From NCBI GenBank assembly GCA_037481695.1, contig JBBFLE010000006.1:62001-126000 (forward strand): DNA of 64,000 nucleotides, written 5' to 3'. This stretch comes from a bacterium (GTDB lineage Bacteria; Desulfobacterota; Desulfocorpusculales; Desulfocorpusculum). Below are positions 1 to 8,770 of the stretch, one piece after another. The notes under the pieces were generated by a model that worked only from the letters and a program-made list of their open reading frames with translations, ran no database searches and had not been told where the DNA came from. Made by a program: the position numbers and the translations under genes. Each line of letters opens with the position of its first letter. Positions within the stretch are counted from its first letter, which is position 1.

Positions 1-49
1 CGAAACACATGGATTCCCCGTTGAAGGCGAACAAGGCCATCTTCTTCAT
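1..49 (-). CDS. DsrE-family-like protein, N-terminal fragment
   Basis: Only the first 16 codons lie in the window; the gene runs off the left edge. The start is ATG at 49, with a GTGAGGAA-type ribosome site just upstream. The peptide begins MKKMALFAFNGESMCF, which resembles the start of DsrE-family small soluble proteins. That match is recalled from family patterns and rests on a very short stretch. Function cannot be assigned. Confidence 0.45.
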   Translation of the reverse strand, partial: MKKMALFAFNGESMCF

Positions 50-522
50 TTCCTCACCCCCGGGTTAATAAGTTGGTGTTCTTTGTATCTCAACTTTGGC
101 ACTTTTTGGTGGGGTGAGTTGGGTAATGGGTTGATTTTTCTGTTGGGGACCTTCGCAATTTTGCCTTCTATTGTGTTAGGCCTACTGAAATAGAGAGGGC
201 CAACCACGTACAAAAGTCTCATGAACCTGGGTAGGCTCGACCAGCTGGTCCGGAAAAAGATAGATGCTGAAGGTACATGCTCTCGTGGCCTATGGCACCA
301 ACCCCAAGGTCCCATGGGCAAAGGACATAGAGCACAGAAGCGCCAGGGACTATGGCCACATGCTGGTGATGGCTTTGGGCTTCTCCGGTACAGAGCACAA
401 GGCGGGGAGCGCGGAGCGCAGGGCACGGAGTCACTTTATCCCTCTGTTCGTATTTAGTTGGTGCCTGGCACCGTATCTACTAAAGGGAAGCTCCACATAT
501 GTTTTTTCATCGGGCAGGGTCG
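50..522. other. Intergenic stretch without a convincing gene
   Basis: Open frames on both strands lack ribosome sites and protein-like composition. Around 398-425 there is a purine-rich run built from GGAGCGC/GGAGCGCAG-like units, of the short tandem type seen in non-coding DNA. I see no terminator, RNA gene or mobile element end. Confidence 0.5.
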
Positions 523-1305
523 TCATAGCTTAACCACTCCCTTGCAATCCGGGTAATCGCAGCAGCCCCAGAACTGGCTGCCTGCGTTCTTCCCACTTTT
601 GGCAGTGCGAAGCACCATCAGCTTTCCGCAGAGGGGGCAATGGGGAATTTGATCGGACGGATCCGACCGATCCGACTGATCCGTCCGATCAACTCTCTTC
701 TTCGCCCTAAACGCCAGCCTTGCGGCTGCAAGCTGCTCGCTGTAGCCGCCGGCCTCCACAAAGCCCTTTTCAAGGGCTGCAATCTGCTGGTCCAGTAGAA
801 AATTGGCCTGGTTGATCAGGCAGATAATGGCATTTGCCCTCACCGCAGGATCATCATGTTCAAGCCAGGGGGCGTATAACGCCCAGCGCTCTTGGTCGGT
901 TAGGTCTTTGAGATCCGTCGGATTGGTCGGATCCGACGGATTGGTCCGATCTTCCCTAAACTTCCTTGGCACCTGCCGCACTGCCCGGGCTTCCGGAGAA
1001 TCCGGCGGCCATTGCAGCAAGCGCCGGTGGCGCAGAAAATCCTCAAAATCAAGGAGCAACTCCTCCAGGCTGGCCCGTGCCACATTGAGCAGCCGCAACT
1101 CGGTTTGGGATGAAGTGGCCGCGGCCCGGCTGCCTTCGGCAATGTTCTGGCGGCCGGACCGCGCTGCCTGCACCATCTGGTCTGTCATGCGGGAATGCGG
1201 GTCAAGGAATTTTTCGCAGAACCAATAGGTGGCATCATAAATCAAGGTTGCGGTTTGAAAACTTGCGGTGGCCCGGTAGCCTCCGCTGGGTCGGATTTTG
1301 GTCAT
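523..1305 (-). CDS. Four-helix-bundle protein with repeat insertions and C-terminal zinc finger
   Basis: 260 aa. The N-terminal part (about 15-125) has the pattern of four-helix-bundle proteins related to the 23S rRNA intervening-sequence protein (ATYWFCEKF, QMVQAARSGRQNIAEGS). The C-terminus has CPLCGKLM and a WGCCDYPDC segment, like the topoisomerase-type zinc finger. Two low-complexity stretches rich in S/T/N-D-P/Q (about 120-136 and 208-221) are encoded by GATCCGAC-like repeats at 913-951 and 651-690. A GGAGG site lies 10 nt before ATG 1305. The function is unknown; these proteins are often found as solitary genes. The repeats look like in-frame insertions that the protein tolerates. Confidence 0.75.
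   Translation of the reverse strand: MTKIRPSGGYRATASFQTATLIYDATYWFCEKFLDPHSRMTDQMVQAARSGRQNIAEGSRAAATSSQTELRLLNVARASLEELLLDFEDFLRHRRLLQWPPDSPEARAVRQVPRKFREDRTNPSDPTNPTDLKDLTDQERWALYAPWLEHDDPAVRANAIICLINQANFLLDQQIAALEKGFVEAGGYSEQLAAARLAFRAKKRVDRTDQSDRSDPSDQIPHCPLCGKLMVLRTAKSGKNAGSQFWGCCDYPDCKGVVKL
651..690. repeat. GATCCGAC-type repeat cluster with 13-bp inverted arms
   Basis: The arms GATCGGACGGATC (651-663) and GATCCGTCCGATC (678-690) are perfect reverse complements. The 14-nt spacer consists of the same CCGACCGATCCGACT units. It lies inside the four-helix-bundle gene and stays in frame, encoding an S/D/Q/R-rich linker before the zinc finger. The same unit family recurs at 913-951. Confidence 0.8.
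913..951. repeat. Second GATCCGAC-type repeat cluster in the same gene
   Basis: Alternating GATCCGTCGGAT, TGGTCGGATCCGACGGAT and TGGTCCGATC units. They encode a T/N/P/S/D-rich linker in the middle of the four-helix-bundle protein. The unit matches the cluster at 651-690 but in a different arrangement, so the two are probably separate insertions or expansions of one repeat family. Confidence 0.7.
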
Positions 1306-1311
1306 AAGAGG

Positions 1312-1404
1312 TTATCCTCCAATCGGGTTGAGAGTGTTCAATCCCACGTCGCTCAGGCAGTTATTGGCCATCTCTTCCTGCCAGCCGATGGCCCCCGAAT
1401 ACAT
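1312..1404 (-). pseudogene. Short 30-codon remnant upstream of the four-helix-bundle gene
   Basis: This reads MYSGAIGWQEEMANNC and ends LNTLNPIGG. The TAA overlaps the ribosome site of the next gene. Stops lie just upstream in frame. The W-x-E-E-M and LNP segments are vaguely like nucleoside 2-deoxyribosyltransferase-type proteins, but this is too short to assign. It may be a gene remnant or a leader peptide. Confidence 0.25.
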
Positions 1405-1520
1405 TGCCGATGATTCAGGTCCTGGTTATCATGAGTCTGCTTGGGGCATCTGAAGAATCCTCAGCGACTGCTCTCAACAGGCAGCTGCAACTAGGCGTGC
1501 GGAGAACCTGCCAGACCGAC

Positions 1521-1720
1521 TTACGGAATTCCCAGGGCGTCCATCCGCTGCCAAAGTGCAAGGAAGCGGGCAGCCTCTGGGCTTCCTCGAGCCATATCCA
1601 AGTAGATTACTCGACCATGACGCACGATCTGGCCACCCCAATAGAGGAACCGCTCCCAGAGCGTCCACACCATGGGGATCGTTTTAGTGACGGCCTTGAC
1701 CACCAATTCCCGGTAAGCCG
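1521..1720 (-). pseudogene. Possible remnant of a transposase C-terminus
   Basis: In an open frame ending at TAA 1521, the segment IPMVWTLWERFLYWGGQIV followed by RHGRVIYLDMA recalls the C-terminal end of DDE transposases (a conserved R-H-x-R and an L-x-L-A-like run). Upstream residues do not look like a catalytic domain, and no inverted repeats were identified. It is best read as decayed mobile DNA; an unrelated chance frame is possible. Confidence 0.3.
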
Positions 1721-1940
1721 CCGGCTCCGGCTCCAGTGCGTCCCCTTGCCCCGTACCAGAACTCCGACACGCAGATACTAGCAGCAACCTCCTTGTATCG
1801 AAGCCCCCTCCCGCATCCCAAACCAACCAGCAAACCGGCTCAGTAGTTGTACGCATGCATAGAGGGGAGGGCAGCGCGCTGTTTTGTTCGGGTTGCTTGC
1901 CCCTTTAACTCATTACGGTATAGATCATGAACAATCCAAA

Positions 1941-4900
1941 TTAGCTCTTGGGCAATGTGCGCTTCCTCCACAGATAGAAAATGGAAGGGTAGATGAGCAG
2001 CTCCAGCACAGTGGATGTCACCACTCCTCCCACCATGGGGGCTGCGATGCGTTTCATCACATCGGCCCCTGTTCCGTGGCTGAACATGATGGGGATAAGA
2101 CCCGCCAGGATAACGCTCACGGTCATTATCTTGGGCCTGATGCGCTTGACAGCCCCGTGCATGATGGCCTCCTTGAGGTCCTGGATGCTCCTAAGCCTTC
2201 CTTCTCGCTTCCACTGATCGTATGCCAGGTCCAAGTACAGGAGCATCACGACCCCTGTCTCCGCATCCAGGCCAGCCAGGGCAATGATCCCAACCCACAC
2301 CGCAATGCTCATGTGGTAACCCAAGAGGTGAAGCAGCCAGAAAGAGCCCACCAGGGAAAACGGCACAGCCATGAGCACTATGGCTGTCTTGGTGAGGGAG
2401 CGGGTGTTCAGGTAGATGAGCACGAAGATGATAAAGGCCGTAAGGGGGATCACCAGCCTCAACCGCTCGTGGGTGCGAAGCAGGTACTCGTACTCCCCGC
2501 TCCACTGGAGCCTGTATCCAGGCGGGATCTCCAGGGTGGCCACCTTCTGTTTGGCTTCCTCCACGTAACCGCCCACATCGCGGCCTGCGAAGTCCACGAA
2601 AACATATAAGGCCAGGAGCCCTTCCTCGCTCTTTATGCTGGTGGGGCCTCTGGTCACCCTGATCTCGGCCAGTTGCCCGAGGGGGACCTGGGCAGGCCCC
2701 TGGGGGGCAGAGGACATCCCGGTCAAAGGCCTTGAGCTTTCCATGGAGATTGGCACCAGCACCCTTTTTAGGCGCTCCAGATCCGAACGAAGCTCCCTGG
2801 GGTACCTCACGTTGACGGGATAGCGCTCCCTTCCCTCTATGGTAGTGGTCACGTTCATGCCGCCTATGGCCGACTCCACAACCTCCAGGACGTCTTCCAC
2901 CCTCAGACCGTAGCGGGCCGCCTCATCCCGCTTCACCAGGATATCCAGGAAATACCCTGTGGTGGCCCTCTCGGCATAGACGCTCCTTGTGCCTGGAACC
3001 TCCCTCAAATGGTGCTCCAGGGCAAGGCCTATTCTCTCCAGTTCCTCCAGATGAGGCCCCAGCACCTTGATGCCCACTGGGGTGCGGATCCCGGTGGCCA
3101 GCATGTCTATCCTGGCCTTGATGGGCATGGTGAAGGAATTGGCGACCCCCGGAATAGTTAGAAGATCGTTCATTTCCTCTATGATCTTCTCCACGGTCAT
3201 GCCGGGCCGCCACTGGGATTCGGGCTTGAGGTTTATGACCGTCTCGAACATCTCCAGTGGGGCCGGGTCTGTGGCGGTCTCGGCGCGGCCAGCCTTGCCG
3301 AACACCTGGGCCACCTCCGGAATGGTGGAAAGAAGCCTATCCTGCAATTGAAGGAGCTCTGATGCCACGGAGATGGAGGCAGCAGGCACCGTGACGGGCA
3401 TGTAAAAGAGCGTGCCTTCATAAAGAGGTGGCATGAATTCAGAGCCCAGCTGCTTGAATGGGTAAACCGTGGCAGCCATGATGCCCAGGGCCAGCAACAG
3501 GAGGCTCTTGGGGAACCTCAAGGCCAATCGCGCAAAAGGCGTGTACAGCCAGTGGAGGATCACTGACAGGGGATTTCTTTGCTCGGGCCTTATCCTGCCC
3601 CGGATAAAAAGGGTCATGAGCACTGGGGTTATGGTCACAGCCAAGAAGGATGAGAAAAGCATGGCAAAGGTCTTGGTGTACGCCAAAGGCTTGAAGAGCC
3701 TTCCCGCCTGAGCCTCCAGGGTGAAGACAGGTAGGAACCCAACGGTTATGACCAGAAGGGAAAAGAACAGAGAGGGTCCCACCTCCTTTGCCCCTTCCAC
3801 TATCATATCCACGCGGCTGGCGCTTTTGGGCCCGGCTTCCCACTCTTCCAGCTTCTTGTGGGCATTCTCCACCATGATTATGGAGGCATCCACCATGGCC
3901 CCTATGGCTATGGCAATGCCGCTTAGGCTCATGATGTTGGATGTGACCCCCAGGTAATACATGCAGATAAAAGACATGAGGATGGCCAGAGGAAGGGTCA
4001 GTATCACCACAAGGGCGCTTGGCAGGTGGAACAAGAAGACCAGGCAAACGGCGCTCACTGCCAGTGCAAGCTTAATGATCTCCTCCCTGAGGGTGTCTAT
4101 GGCCCTGTGGATGAGATCGCTTCTGTCGTACGTCACTACCAGCTCCACCCCCTTGGGGAGGCTAGGCTGGATGTCCCTGCTGATCCTCTCCTTGACCCTC
4201 TCTATGACCTTGAGAACATTCTCTCCGAACCGTACTATGACTATCCCGCCCACCACCTCCCCTTTTCCATCCAGGTCCACGAGCCCCCTTCGGATCTCTG
4301 GGCCCATCTGGACTCGTGCCACCTCCCTGAGGAGCACCGGCGTGCCCCCTGGGCCTGTGCCCACAGGGATCTGCTCCAGGTCCTGGGTGTTTCGGATGTA
4401 GCCCCTGCCCCTCACCATATATTCCACACCCGATAGCTCCAGGACCCTTCCCTCCACGTCCCTGTTGCTCTTGCGGATGGCCTCCACCACCTTCTCCAGA
4501 GGCAGGTTGAAGGCCGAGAGGCGATTGGGATCCAGCGTCACCTGGTACTGGCGCACAAAGCCCCCGATGCTGGCCACCTGGGCCACCCCTGGGACGCTCT
4601 CCAGGGCCAGTTTCACGTTATAGTCCTGAAAGGAGCGGATCTGGGAGAGGTCGTGCTCGCCCGTCTCGCACTTGAGCGCGTACATGAAGCCCCATCCAAC
4701 GCTTGTGGCATCCGGGCCCAGAACCGGGTTGACCTCCTGGGGGATCTTGGCGCGAACCGCCTGCAGGTACTCCAGGACCCTTGTGCGGGCCCAGTAGATA
4801 TCTGTGCCATCCTCGAAGATCACGTATATGAAGGAAGCACCCAGAAACGAGTAGCCCCTCACCGCCTGCACCCTGGGGGCGGCAAGCAGCGTGGATGAGA

Positions 4901-5105
4901 TAGGATAGGTTATCTGGTCCTCCACGAGATCCGGGCTTCGGCCTGGCCACTCGGTGTAAATGATCACCTGGGTGTCGCTCAGATCCGGGATGGCATCCAG
5001 AGGGGTCTTGGTGAGGCACCAGTAACCCCAACCTCCCAGAAAGGCCATCATCAGGAAAATGAAAAACCTGTTGCGCGCGCTATATTCGATGAGCCTGGCG
5101 ATCAC
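1941..5105 (-). CDS. cusA: Copper/silver-type RND efflux permease (CusA-like)
   Basis: 1054 aa, full length for heavy-metal RND permeases. It is the inner-membrane proton/metal antiporter that moves metal ions into the adaptor-TolC conduit. Twelve membrane helices are expected: helix 1 near 12-30, clusters near 340-550 and 870-1040. The TM4 motif GAMVDASIIMVENAHK, with Asp about 406, matches CusA-type (monovalent Cu/Ag) pumps rather than divalent CzcA types. The start ATG 5105 overlaps the 3' end of the adaptor gene by 4 nt (ATGA), so translation is coupled. It is the last gene of the operon at 8120-1941. The exact metal is inferred from the motif only. Confidence 0.93.
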   Translation of the reverse strand: MIARLIEYSARNRFFIFLMMAFLGGWGYWCLTKTPLDAIPDLSDTQVIIYTEWPGRSPDLVEDQITYPISSTLLAAPRVQAVRGYSFLGASFIYVIFEDGTDIYWARTRVLEYLQAVRAKIPQEVNPVLGPDATSVGWGFMYALKCETGEHDLSQIRSFQDYNVKLALESVPGVAQVASIGGFVRQYQVTLDPNRLSAFNLPLEKVVEAIRKSNRDVEGRVLELSGVEYMVRGRGYIRNTQDLEQIPVGTGPGGTPVLLREVARVQMGPEIRRGLVDLDGKGEVVGGIVIVRFGENVLKVIERVKERISRDIQPSLPKGVELVVTYDRSDLIHRAIDTLREEIIKLALAVSAVCLVFLFHLPSALVVILTLPLAILMSFICMYYLGVTSNIMSLSGIAIAIGAMVDASIIMVENAHKKLEEWEAGPKSASRVDMIVEGAKEVGPSLFFSLLVITVGFLPVFTLEAQAGRLFKPLAYTKTFAMLFSSFLAVTITPVLMTLFIRGRIRPEQRNPLSVILHWLYTPFARLALRFPKSLLLLALGIMAATVYPFKQLGSEFMPPLYEGTLFYMPVTVPAASISVASELLQLQDRLLSTIPEVAQVFGKAGRAETATDPAPLEMFETVINLKPESQWRPGMTVEKIIEEMNDLLTIPGVANSFTMPIKARIDMLATGIRTPVGIKVLGPHLEELERIGLALEHHLREVPGTRSVYAERATTGYFLDILVKRDEAARYGLRVEDVLEVVESAIGGMNVTTTIEGRERYPVNVRYPRELRSDLERLKRVLVPISMESSRPLTGMSSAPQGPAQVPLGQLAEIRVTRGPTSIKSEEGLLALYVFVDFAGRDVGGYVEEAKQKVATLEIPPGYRLQWSGEYEYLLRTHERLRLVIPLTAFIIFVLIYLNTRSLTKTAIVLMAVPFSLVGSFWLLHLLGYHMSIAVWVGIIALAGLDAETGVVMLLYLDLAYDQWKREGRLRSIQDLKEAIMHGAVKRIRPKIMTVSVILAGLIPIMFSHGTGADVMKRIAAPMVGGVVTSTVLELLIYPSIFYLWRKRTLPKS

Positions 5106-6319
5106 TTGTGGCCCCCTAGGGGTGCCACCCCCTTTAGCTGGGCTTCGGAGTCTAATAGGAAGGCAGCAGAGGCGGCCACTCGCTCCCCTGCCCTCAGGCC
5201 TCTTGTAACCTCGGCCATATCCCGGGTCCTGATCCCCAGCTTGACCTCCCTTGGCTCGAAAAGCCCCTCTCCCCGATCCACGTAAACTATCTGGCGGGTG
5301 CCCGTATCTATCACAGCCTCGGATGGCACCATGAGCCTGGGGCCCAGATCCACGTTGATCTCCACATTGGTGAACATCTGGGGCTTTAATCTGCCCTTGG
5401 GGTTTGGCAGCACCAGGCGCACCCTGGCAGTGCGGGTCTCGGGAGAGAGCGTGGGGTAGATATAGTCTATCCTGGAGGAGAGCTCTTCCCCCGGTACATA
5501 GCTCAGAGTCACCCTGGCCGGCATGCCCACCTGCACAAAGGGCAGCTCATACTCGTAAACATCGGCCAGGATCCATAGAGTGGATAGGTCCGCCAGGTCG
5601 AAGAGTTTCTCTCCTGGCATGACCCTCATGCCCAGTATGGCCATCTTCTGCACCACGTAACCGCTTGCAGGGCTCAACAACTTGATGGTACGAATGGGCT
5701 TCTGAGTGACCTCCAGTTCCTGGATCTGCTCCTGTGTCATGTCCCACAGCCGCAGCCTCTCCCTGGCAGCCTGGAGGATGGCCTCGGCGTCTGTGGCCAG
5801 ATTCTCCCCCCAGGAGCCGACCTCCTTCCTGGCCCTGGCCCAGCGCAACAGACTCAGGAACTCCTGCTGGGTTGCCAGGAGTTCGGGACTGTAGATCTCG
5901 GCCAAGACTTCGCCCTTTTTGACATAACGGCCCGTGTAATCCACATAGAGCTTCTCTATCCAGCCCTCGAACTTGGTGTTGACCGTGGCGAGCCTTCGCT
6001 CGTCGTACTCTATGCGGCCCACGGTTCGGATGGTGTGCGTCAGGCCTCGCACGGCCACCTCGGCGGTGCGTACCCCTATGAGCTGCCTCTTTTCCGGAGG
6101 GATCTCGATGGTGGGGGGCATCTCCTCGCTCTGATTCGAGCCCTGCTGGACGGCCTGGGGGGCAGCCTGGTGGCTGTCGTGGCCATGCTGCGCCTCGGCC
6201 AGAGATGTGCTGACAGATAACCCCAATACCACCAGCATCCCCAGAAAGCCTCCTAACTGCCTGAGTTTGGCCTGCATGGGAGACTCACCAGGGCTGTTTC
6301 TCATGCTCTTTTCATCCAT
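5102..6319 (-). CDS. cusB: RND periplasmic adaptor subunit (CusB-like)
   Basis: 405 aa membrane fusion protein. The N-terminal membrane/signal segment is about 20-42, followed by a His-rich linker (AQHGHDSHQ) that could bind metal. Then come the barrel-sandwich and alpha-hairpin regions (about 100-215), the lipoyl-like return strand (SGYVVQKMAILGMRV) and beta-barrel and membrane-proximal domains. The C-terminus reads AASAAFLLDSEAQLKG, typical of heavy-metal adaptors. It sits 10 nt after the TolC gene and overlaps the permease by 4 nt. It links the permease to the outer-membrane channel. Confidence 0.92.
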   Translation of the reverse strand: MDEKSMRNSPGESPMQAKLRQLGGFLGMLVVLGLSVSTSLAEAQHGHDSHQAAPQAVQQGSNQSEEMPPTIEIPPEKRQLIGVRTAEVAVRGLTHTIRTVGRIEYDERRLATVNTKFEGWIEKLYVDYTGRYVKKGEVLAEIYSPELLATQQEFLSLLRWARARKEVGSWGENLATDAEAILQAARERLRLWDMTQEQIQELEVTQKPIRTIKLLSPASGYVVQKMAILGMRVMPGEKLFDLADLSTLWILADVYEYELPFVQVGMPARVTLSYVPGEELSSRIDYIYPTLSPETRTARVRLVLPNPKGRLKPQMFTNVEINVDLGPRLMVPSEAVIDTGTRQIVYVDRGEGLFEPREVKLGIRTRDMAEVTRGLRAGERVAASAAFLLDSEAQLKGVAPLGGHK

Positions 6320-6329
6320 TCCTGGCTCC

Positions 6330-7619
6330 CTATTCCCATCCCCCTCCCACCAGGGCCTCTATCCTGGCCAACGCCTTTTCCCTCTGAGCCAACTGGGACC
6401 AATAGAGCAGCTCTGTGTCCAGGAAGGCCTTTAGCCTGGATATCACGGTCAGGGCCTCGATCTTGCCCGTGGTGTATCCTGAGAGGGCCAGCTCGAAGTC
6501 CTGGTACTGCTTGGGAATAATGGCCTCCCTGTAAAGGGACAAGAGGTTCTCACCGCTTTTGACCATGGCGTAGTTGTCTCTGATGGAGGATTCGATCATC
6601 AAACGGGTGGCTTCCAGTTCGTGTCGAGCTTCCAGGAGGGAGGATCTGGCCTCTTTCACACCTTCCTCCTGCTTGGTCCTGAAGAAAATTGGAACATTGA
6701 CCGTGGCCGTGAGGCTCCACATGTCCTCGAACTGCCCTGCACCCCTGCTGAAGTAATTGCCTGTTAGGGTTAGGTCCGGGAAGTACTCTTTTCGGGCCAT
6801 GGACACCTTGGCCTCCGCGGCCTCCACCATCCTGGCACGAGCCTTGAGCTGGGGGGAGCGCTCATTGGCCAATTGCAAGAGCTGCTCTGGGCTCTTGTGC
6901 AGTGGGGTAATGGAAGGTTCTTCCGGCCTCCCAAGAGGCACATGGGCGGAGCGACCCAGGGCAGAGCTCAACATGGCCTCCAAAGAGCGGATGCGCTGCC
7001 TTTGCATCTCCTCCCTTTCCAGAAGCATGTAGCGCTCTGTCTGGGCCATGAGAACCTCCTGCTGGGGGCCTGTGCCAGAGCTGTACCTTGCCAGGGCAGC
7101 TTCCTCGAGCCTGGAGAAAAGGGCACGGGTCTGGGCCAGGATATCCAGGGTCTTGTATGCCAGAAAGAGGTCGTGGAAGAGCTCCTTGACCCTTGCTAGT
7201 ACCTGTAGCGCAGCATACTCGGCAGAAGAATCCAACCCCCTGGCCTCCTGCTCAGCCATCTCTCCTTTTAGGCCCAGCTTGCCCGGAAAGGGGATCATCT
7301 GCGAGGCTGAAAACATCCACTGGGCATCGGGCATCTCGCCGTAAGTGTACCTCTTCCAGCCCTCGTTCTGATATCCGGTCATGAACATGGGATCCGGGAG
7401 ACTCCTGGCCTGGGGGACCTTGTGATGGGCGGCCTGTGCCCTGGCCTTGGCAGCAAGGATCTCGGGGCTTCGCTGCAAGGCCTCCTCCAGAAGGGGCTTT
7501 AGCCTTAGCTCCTGGGCAGAGGCCGCTGGACAGATACCCCAGAGCAACCATCCTGCACATGCCACCAGACCAGCCAGGTTCCCCTTGTGGCTCAATACAC
7601 GCACCATTGCCCTGAACAT
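6330..7619 (-). CDS. cusC: TolC-family outer-membrane efflux protein (CusC-like)
   Basis: 429 aa from ATG 7619, chosen because a GGAGG site lies 7-8 nt upstream; a longer frame to 7709 has no such site. A signal peptide runs to about residue 35 (ending ASAQ). Two tandem OEP repeats follow (starting near LRLKPLLEEALQRSPEI and LLQLANERSPQLKARARMVE), rich in long amphipathic helices. It supplies the trimeric outer-membrane channel of the pump. No lipobox cysteine is visible, unlike E. coli CusC. Confidence 0.9.
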   Translation of the reverse strand: MFRAMVRVLSHKGNLAGLVACAGWLLWGICPAASAQELRLKPLLEEALQRSPEILAAKARAQAAHHKVPQARSLPDPMFMTGYQNEGWKRYTYGEMPDAQWMFSASQMIPFPGKLGLKGEMAEQEARGLDSSAEYAALQVLARVKELFHDLFLAYKTLDILAQTRALFSRLEEAALARYSSGTGPQQEVLMAQTERYMLLEREEMQRQRIRSLEAMLSSALGRSAHVPLGRPEEPSITPLHKSPEQLLQLANERSPQLKARARMVEAAEAKVSMARKEYFPDLTLTGNYFSRGAGQFEDMWSLTATVNVPIFFRTKQEEGVKEARSSLLEARHELEATRLMIESSIRDNYAMVKSGENLLSLYREAIIPKQYQDFELALSGYTTGKIEALTVISRLKAFLDTELLYWSQLAQREKALARIEALVGGGWE

Positions 7620-7666
7620 GGCAAGACCTCCGCAAGCAGACCTTCCCTGCCCTCTTTTCCGGTCCG

Positions 7667-7689
7667 GGGGCGGAGGTGAAGTCCGCCCC
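7667..7689 (-). other. Intergenic hairpin between the FixH-like gene and cusC
   Basis: GGGGCGGA and TCCGCCCC form a perfect 8-bp stem with a 7-nt loop, flanked by CTTTTC/GAAAAG that could extend it imperfectly. No U-run follows on the minus strand. It is more likely an mRNA processing or stability element that sets different expression levels within the operon than a strong terminator. Confidence 0.45.
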
Positions 7690-7724
7690 TCAGAAAAGCC
7701 GGGCAACATTAGAGATGGCTTGCC

Positions 7725-8120
7725 TTACTTGGCATCCACGTTGAATTTGGCCGAGGTGGTCTTGCCGGCCCTGCTGATACGCACCTCTATGTTCCAGGGG
7801 CCTGCCATGGACAGATTCATGCGGGCTTGGTATTCATTCCCGTGGAGCATGGCATCGGTTTTGTAGTTCATGGGGGGCATCCCTGGCATGGCAGGCATGG
7901 AATAGTTGACCACGACCTTGGCATCCGTGACCGCCTTGCCAGAGGAGTCCTTGATCTCCACGATCATGTCGTTATTGCCTACGATGGGCGGGTTCTGCTT
8001 CAGGGTGACCTTCACATCCAGATCCCCTGCCTTTTTCTTCAACTCCAGGTCCTTGGCATTAGCAATTCCTAGGGAAAAAATTACTACCACTGCCAAGAAG
8101 GTCATTCTCTTGATCATCAT
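7725..8120 (-). CDS. YtkA/FixH-like periplasmic protein of the cus operon
   Basis: 131 aa from ATG 8120, with an AAGGAGGAG site. A signal peptide covers residues 1-22 (cleavage after IANA). The rest is an immunoglobulin-like beta fold (LDVKVTLKQNPPIVGNNDM, GPWNIEVRISRAGKT), as in YtkA-like/FixH-like proteins. Residues 75-95 are Met/Pro-rich (SMPAMPGMPPMNY), a plausible Cu(I) site. It is the first gene of the operon before cusC. A copper-binding periplasmic role is inferred from composition and neighbours. Confidence 0.8.
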   Translation of the reverse strand: MMIKRMTFLAVVVIFSLGIANAKDLELKKKAGDLDVKVTLKQNPPIVGNNDMIVEIKDSSGKAVTDAKVVVNYSMPAMPGMPPMNYKTDAMLHGNEYQARMNLSMAGPWNIEVRISRAGKTTSAKFNVDAK

Positions 8121-8251
8121 TCTGCTCCTCCTTATCTGGTGGATCCCTATGATCCAGACTCTCATCATGAGCCCTGGGCTGCAGCATCGGAAGAAGCCGC
8201 GGCCCAAGGCCTATCCAGGCTTCTCCTATCAAAGCTCCATCACTTCTCAAC

Positions 8252-8280
8252 AAAAAAATGCACTGCCCCGCGAACAGGGG
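8252..8280 (-). terminator. UUCG-loop hairpin with T-run after the Cys/His-rich gene
   Basis: On the minus strand, CCCTG-TTCG-CGGGG forms a 5-bp stem (one G-T pair) capped by the stable UUCG tetraloop. Seven nucleotides later comes a run of seven T. It lies 47 nt after the stop at 8327 and before the cus operon, so it could end the upstream transcript. Confidence 0.45.
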
Positions 8281-8326
8281 TTGTTCGAGTTTTCTGACAA
8301 CTAGACATACAGGCTCCAAGGCCGGG

Positions 8327-8722
8327 TCAAAAAAGCAACGACACCTTCATGAGGTAGAGCTGCTGGAACAAGGGTGTCCAGATTCCCCATGAAAAGCTCG
8401 GTCCCATACATGGGGTCTGCTGGAATAGCCTGGCCCCGGCTGCCGAAGCTGGGTGAAGGTTCCATAAAAACAGATGAGCCTGTGCCGTGGCCCAGGATAG
8501 GTGGCCAGGGCTCCTTGGAACAAAGGGGCTGCCCTGGGACCCAAGCTCCAGATTGCATTGGCCGCAACATTGCTGGCCATGGGCAGGAGCCTGAAAGCTT
8601 TCCCACTCTTGACACGCTGCTTTGGCTGCCCCATGACCAGGACAAAAACAGGGCAATGGGCCTCCAGCAAGTGCCAGGAACCAAAAGATCAATGGCAGGA
8701 GGATCAGTCGTTGCAAAGCCAT
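8327..8722 (-). CDS. Small secreted Cys/His-rich protein beside the cus operon
   Basis: 131 aa from ATG 8722, with GAGGAG about 10 nt upstream. The first 22 residues are a clear signal peptide (MALQRLILLPLIFWFLALAG). The mature part has PCFCPGHG and HGQQCCGQC, then many His/Trp/Phe residues. I do not recognise the family. The CxC and CCxxC motifs, export signal and location between the copper pump and a sensor kinase suggest a metal-binding periplasmic protein. A consensus -35 box lies just upstream. No homology is assured, and a chance frame is possible. Confidence 0.5.
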   Translation of the reverse strand: MALQRLILLPLIFWFLALAGGPLPCFCPGHGAAKAACQEWESFQAPAHGQQCCGQCNLELGSQGSPFVPRSPGHLSWATAQAHLFLWNLHPASAAGARLFQQTPCMGPSFSWGIWTPLFQQLYLMKVSLLF

Positions 8723-8741
8723 CCCACTTGCTCCTCTGCCC

Positions 8742-8770
8742 CATTTAAACACTCTGGTGAATTTTGTCAA
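8742..8770 (-). promoter_or_regulatory. Candidate sigma70 promoter for the Cys/His-rich gene
   Basis: On the minus strand: TTGACA (8765-8770), a 17-nt spacer, then TAAATG (8742-8747). The -35 is perfect; the -10 is weak. The predicted start is close to the ribosome site at 8731-8736. Confidence 0.4.

Noticed and set aside
264-533. Open frame on plus strand starting MLKVHALVAYGTNPK
   Set aside because: No ribosome site, a low-complexity end (AGSAERRAR) and no family resemblance; kept as non-coding.
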